Shown piece after piece: positions 59,990 through 64,000 of a stretch of DNA of 64,000 nt. The DNA is taken from the NCBI RefSeq assembly GCF_028372415.1, contig NC_092874.1:330292651-330356650 (forward strand), written 5' to 3'. The notes under the pieces were generated by a model. The model saw only the letters and a list, made by a program, of their open reading frames with translations. It did no database searches and was not told the origin of the DNA. The position numbers and the translations under genes are program-made. The stretch's first letter is position 1; each line of letters begins with the position of its first letter. The stretch comes from Notamacropus eugenii. Its lineage: Eukaryota; Chordata; Mammalia; Diprotodontia; Macropodidae.

Positions 59990-59997
59990 CTCTAAAT

Positions 59998-60149
59998 TAA
60001 TCTGTACCATTTTACTGCTTGTTTATATAAAATGTTTTCTTGTCTTCTGTAGGTATCTTTATATAATAAACATTATGTGGGAAGAAAATCAAGATAGTGG
60101 AGATTAAACCTGCTACCTTCTAGGTCTGAACCAGGACTATTTCCCCAAT
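59998..60149. other. Unrecognised DNA
   Basis: Short interval with no feature that I can support. Confidence 0.4.
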
Positions 60150-60358
60150 CCCCTTTGCAAAGTGCTTTTCAAATGTCTCATTCTATCTTCACTAGAGGGG
60201 ATGTGGTATCTCATTTTACAGAACAGGAGACTTAGGCTAGGGGTATGTGATGATTTGCCTAATGTCACACAGCTAGTAAAAATCTGAGGAAGAATTTTGA
60301 CTGGCTTCTTCTTGACTTCAGGTCCAGAGCTTTATCCACTGAGCCATCTAGCCATCGC
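60150..60358 (-). repeat. CORE-SINE, antisense
   Basis: 'tctcattttacagaacagga', 'atgtcacacagctagtaaaa' and 'ctttatccactgagccatct' are present in order. Confidence 0.82.
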
Positions 60359-61591
60359 TCCTTTCTAGTTTTTCTAGAAGAATTAAGAAAATATATTTTT
60401 TTCTACAACCATTTCCAGACATCCAAGAAAAGTTCCTGGGAAAATTGGGCAGAATAGACATGGACCAAAGGAAAAGGGACCTTTCCTTAGGTGAATGGAT
60501 TAAGGGTATTAAGCAGAAATCTAACAAAGGTTACTTAGATAAGAACATTGCCTTCCCTTCACTCCCCCTCATGTGAACCCCACAATGACCTAAGGGCAAT
60601 CTCCTACTTCTATCTCTTGAAGATATGATTGTTGGATTCTGTATGGTTACCCTAGGCTTTATTTAAGATATGCTTTCCCTATCTGAGATTCCTAAAAAAT
60701 GTCAAATGAAATGTCATGTCATAAAACCTTATATGATTATGATGATGAAGATGAGGAAGAGCATTGATTTCTCTTCCACATGGGTTGAGCTAGTGATTGT
60801 GATAGAAACATTTCCTAGAGCCCTTTTCTGTAGGCTGAGCATGGTTTTCCTAAGGTCCTATCCTGAAAAAGCATTGAAATTGTCCTTGAGACTTAACTGA
60901 CTTGGGGGAACTAAGGTTGAGTAGAAAAGCCTGTTCTTGGGGAGCTAGGGCTCTCCCTGAGGCTTCTGACTAGTAATCAGACTAGTAGTATTACCAACGC
61001 TAAAAAAATATGTTCAGCTGAATCCAGACTATCTTTGATGAATATTTTTTCCCTGCCCTGGCTAGTAAACCTTTTATTAACTGTTAGAAACTATATTGGA
61101 ATCAATAAGGATATTCCCTACTCCCATGCAAGTTAGTTTAGTCTTTTCTTTAAAAGGTATTAAAAATGTCCTTGAGATTTCTTTGCTTTAGGGGATGAAC
61201 GATTCAAGCTACTGACATTCCTGATTTCCTGGTGGCCTGAGTATAAACCAAGCAGTAGCTTCACCCTCTCATTCTTGGAAAGTCCAGAGATTACAATTGC
61301 AACTCAGAAACAAGGGAGCTCTGTTGAGCTGAACCAGAATGTGGTGGGGATATTTGATGCCCCTAGAGGGCATGTGTCCTCAAGACCTTTGGTTCCAGAC
61401 CCCTACTCTCATTTCTCGGAGTATATATCACACTTCATACTTTGTTAGTAATGGTTTTTTGTTTGCATCGAGATAAGATCCATATAACTGGCCTTTCCTT
61501 AATCCTTTTTAATCAGATTTGTACTGAAATTCAATTTGAGAGCAAGTTCAGTTATCACCCTGTAATATCTTTGGTACTCTTTGTAAATTCT
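60359..61591. other. Unrecognised intergenic DNA
   Basis: The short frames (60670-60900, 61442-61651) have no motifs. No repeat is recognised. The last bases border the 5'-truncated HAL1. Confidence 0.45.
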
Positions 61592-62165
61592 GGAGCAGCA
61601 GAGGCCACAGAACAGTGGAGCGGAGGAGATTTCTGTTCCAGAGAGCCCTGAAAACCTCTTGCCAAAGGTCCGTCACACTGCCGAGGCGGAGCTGAGCCCA
61701 GCCCTGCCATGGTCGCACGGCGCCAAGGCGAGCAGATCCAAGCAGGCTTCAGGGACAGAATCTCCAGCAGCAGCGTGGATCCCTCCACCCACAGGTGATG
61801 GTGGTCAGTGAGAGGGTCTCTTTGGTGGGTTGAGAGGGGAGTGGGGTGCCCCCATAACTCAGGTCCCCTCGGGAGGCAGCAGTGGAGGCGGCAGCAGACC
61901 AGGGCTCCCCAAGCAGGCAGGAGCCCAGATCCATTGTTGAAGGTCTCTGCATAAACCCCCTGAGGGAACTGAGCCCGAGAGGTGGCCCTGTCCCGACCTG
62001 AGCAGCTGAACTTAATCTCACACTGAATAGCAGCCCCACCCCTGCCAAAAGCCCTGAGGCTGGGAAGCAGCATTTGAATTTCAGACCCCAAGCGCTGGCT
62101 GGGAGGATCCAGAGGCAAAGTGGGTGTGAAGAGAATACTCAGAAGTCAAGTCACTGGCTGGGAAA

Positions 62166-63263
62166 ATGCCCAGAAAAGGGAAAAGAAATAAGACTATAGA
62201 AGGTTACTTTCTTGAACAGGTATTTCCTCCCTTCCTTTCTGATGAGGAAGAACAATGCTTACCACCAGGGAAAGACACAGAAGTCAAGGCTTCTGCATCC
62301 CACACATCTAAAATAAATATACCATGGGCTCAGGCCATGGAAGAGCTCAAAAAGGATTTTGAAAGTCAAGTAAAAGAGGTGGAGGAAAAACTGGGAAGAG
62401 AAATGAGAGACATGCAGGTAAAGCATGAACAGCAGGTCAGCACCTTGCTAAAGGAGACCCAAAAAAATGCTGAAGAAAATAACACCTTGAAAAATAGGCT
62501 AACTCAATTCGCAAAAGAGGTTCAAAAAGCCAATGAGGAGAAGAATGCTTTCAAAAGCAGAATTAGCCAAATGGAAAAGGAGGTTCAAAATCTCACTGAA
62601 GAAAATAGTTCTTTCAAAATTAGAATGGAAGAGATGGAGGCTAATGACTTTATGAGAAACCAAGAAATCACAAAACAAAACCAAAAGAATGAAAAAATGG
62701 AAGATAATTTGAAATATCTCATTGGAAAAACAACTGACCTAGAAAATAGATCCAGGAGAGACAATTTAAAAATTATGGGCCCACCTGAAAGCCATGATCA
62801 AAAAAAGAGCCTAGACATCATCTTTCATGAAATTATCAAGGAAAACTGCCCTGATATTCTAGAACCAGGGGGCAAAATAAGTATTGAAAGAACCCACCAA
62901 TCCCCTCCTGAAAGAGATCCAAAAAGAGAAACTCCTAGGAACATTGTGGCCAAATTCCAGAGTTCCCAGGTCAAGGAAAAAATATTGCAAGCAGCTAGGA
63001 AGAAACAATTCAAGTATTGTGGAAATACAATCAGGATAACACAAGATCTAGCAGCTTCTACATTAAGGGATCGAAGGGCATGGAATAGGATATTCCAGAA
63101 GTCAAACAAACTAGGACTAAAACCAAGAATCACCTACCCAGCAAAACTGAGTATAATACTTCAGGGGAAAAATTGGTCTTTCAGTGAAATAGAGGACTTT
63201 CAAGCATTCTTGATGAAAAGACCAGAGCTGAAAAGAAAATTTGACTTTCACACACAAGAATGA
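62166..63263 (+). CDS. HAL1 ORF1 protein, intact, 365 residues
   Basis: An uninterrupted frame from ATG 62166 to TGA 63261-63263. Residues 1-15 are basic with the KTIEGY motif shared in part with L1 ORF1, followed by an acidic patch (SDEEEQ, 25-30). About 55-195 is a heptad coiled coil with repeated QMEKEVQ/EEN units. About 200-292 is an RRM (LKIMG near 203, RNIVAKFQSSQVKEKILQ at 258-275). The C-terminal domain runs from 293 (RITYPAKLSIILQG at 321-334). By analogy with L1 ORF1p it should form trimers that bind RNA. HAL1 lacks an ORF2, so mobility would need L1 enzyme in trans. Both other HAL1 copies here are broken, so this one is younger or better preserved. No promoter activity can be judged. 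Confidence 0.9.
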   Translation: MPRKGKRNKTIEGYFLEQVFPPFLSDEEEQCLPPGKDTEVKASASHTSKINIPWAQAMEELKKDFESQVKEVEEKLGREMRDMQVKHEQQVSTLLKETQKNAEENNTLKNRLTQFAKEVQKANEEKNAFKSRISQMEKEVQNLTEENSSFKIRMEEMEANDFMRNQEITKQNQKNEKMEDNLKYLIGKTTDLENRSRRDNLKIMGPPESHDQKKSLDIIFHEIIKENCPDILEPGGKISIERTHQSPPERDPKRETPRNIVAKFQSSQVKEKILQAARKKQFKYCGNTIRITQDLAASTLRDRRAWNRIFQKSNKLGLKPRITYPAKLSIILQGKNWSFSEIEDFQAFLMKRPELKRKFDFHTQE

Positions 63264-63399
63264 AGAGAAGCATGAAAAGGTGAACAGCAAAGAGAAGTCA
63301 TAAGGGACTTACTAAAGTTGAATTGTTTACATTCCTACATGGAAAGACTATATTTGTAACTCCTGAAACTTTTCAGTATCCGGGTACTGGGTGGGATTA

Positions 63400-63436
63400 C
63401 ACACACACACATGCACACACACATGCACACACACAT
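63400..63436 (+). repeat. CA-rich microsatellite in HAL1 3' region
   Basis: Runs of ACAC broken by regular 'atgc' steps. The HAL1 at 47158 has a (CA)n in the same position (48877-48902), so it is part of the element rather than of the host site. Confidence 0.85.
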
Positions 63437-64000
63437 AGAGACAGAGTGCACAGAATGAATTGAAGAGGATGGGATCATATCTTAAAAAAAATGAAATCAA
63501 GCAGTGAGAGAGAAATATATTGGGAGGAGAAAGGGAGAAATGGAATGGGGCAAAGTATCTCTCATAAAAGAGGCAAGCAAAAGACTTATTAGTGGAGGGA
63601 TAAAGAGGGGAGGGAGAGAAAAACATGAAGTTTACTCTCATCACATTCCACTAAAGGAAGGAATAAAATGCACACTCATTTTGGTATGAAAACCTATCTC
63701 ACAATACAGGAAAGTGGGGGATAAGGGGATAAGCAGGGTGGGGGGGATGATGGAAGGGAGGGCATGGGGAGGAGGGAGCAATTTGAGGTCAGCACTCATG
63801 GGGAGGGACAGGATCAAAAGAGAGAATAGAAGTAACGGGGGCAGGATAGGATGGAGGGAAATATAGTTAGTCTTATACAACACGACCATTATGGAAGTGA
63901 TTTGCAAAACTACACAGATTTGGCCTATATTGAAATGCCTGCCTTCCCAAAGGGAGGGGGTGGGGAGGGAGGGAGGAAAAGAAGTTGGAACTCAAAGTTT

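Larger units (their letters stand above)
61592..64000 (+). mobile_element. HAL1 retrotransposon, 5' slightly truncated, running off the window
   Basis: The 5' UTR begins about 100 bases inside the start seen in the copy at 47158 (gagcagcagaggccacagaa versus tagagcagtagaatccacag). It is GC-rich, then ORF1 (62166-63263) follows, then a CA-rich run (63400-63436) and a purine-rich 3' region ending 'ttggaactcaaagttt' at the window edge. By comparison with the copy at 14834, roughly 200-300 bases may remain beyond the edge. Confidence 0.88.

Noticed and set aside
61555-62118. 187-codon minus-strand frame
   Set aside because: It is antisense to the GC-rich HAL1 5' UTR, with no known domain; the sense strand explains the region.

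Overview
The window is vertebrate nuclear DNA, almost certainly from a marsupial. The evidence is a single host gene with GT-AG introns, embedded in dense interspersed repeats typical of marsupials: Mar1/MIR-type CORE-SINEs, L2 and L3/CR1 remnants, RTE-clade LINEs, marsupial-type L1, and HAL1 ('half-L1': an L1-like ORF1 with no ORF2). I cannot name the species.

The only host gene I can support is a cathepsin L gene on the + strand. It has a GC-rich promoter with a probable untranslated first exon (about 380-880), seven coding exons (3514-7037), and a 3' UTR to about 7240. The exons join cleanly into a 335-residue preproenzyme with signal peptide, ERFNIN-type prodomain and a complete papain-fold catalytic set (Gln135, Cys141, His280, Asn302). 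No second gene is visible in the remaining 56 kb.

Downstream, 7.8-14.2 kb holds L2, SINE, solo-LTR and RTE/L1 fragments. At 14.6-18.55 kb a fossil LTR is split by a 3.2-kb antisense HAL1, which itself carries a solo LTR. At 21.8-29.96 kb the same architecture recurs: a solo LTR is split by a full-length L1 (18-bp target duplication, only three in-frame stops across ORF1 and ORF2), and the L1 5' UTR carries another solo LTR. The second outer LTR and the inner LTR of the first nest look like relatives.

At 30-34 kb there are mainly SINE remnants. At 34.4-36.2 kb an old RTE element is split by a young 5'-truncated L1 with a perfect 14-bp duplication. It runs directly into a 2.3-kb minisatellite (36.24-38.57 kb, unit about 44 bp, about fifty copies) with traces of a ~580-bp higher-order period. 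At 39.3-40.8 kb there is an old 5'-inverted L1. At 45.4-46.1 kb there is an LTR with a flanking purine tract, the sister of the one at 14.6 kb. From 47.2 to 54.9 kb there is a mosaic of a HAL1 and several L1 pieces in both orientations. At 55.2-56.6 kb there is an RTE with an inverted 5' segment and an L1 inserted in it. Near 59.8 kb lies a small hAT-like inverted-repeat element. From 61.6 kb to the window edge runs a HAL1 copy whose 365-codon ORF1 is uninterrupted.

The window is best read as one conserved lysosomal protease gene next to a layered archive of retrotransposition. Target-site duplications let the order of insertions be read directly. I see no CRISPR, operon or prokaryotic-type system and no clear new host gene. 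The most notable items are the two three-deep nests, the intact HAL1 ORF1, the near-intact L1, and the minisatellite.
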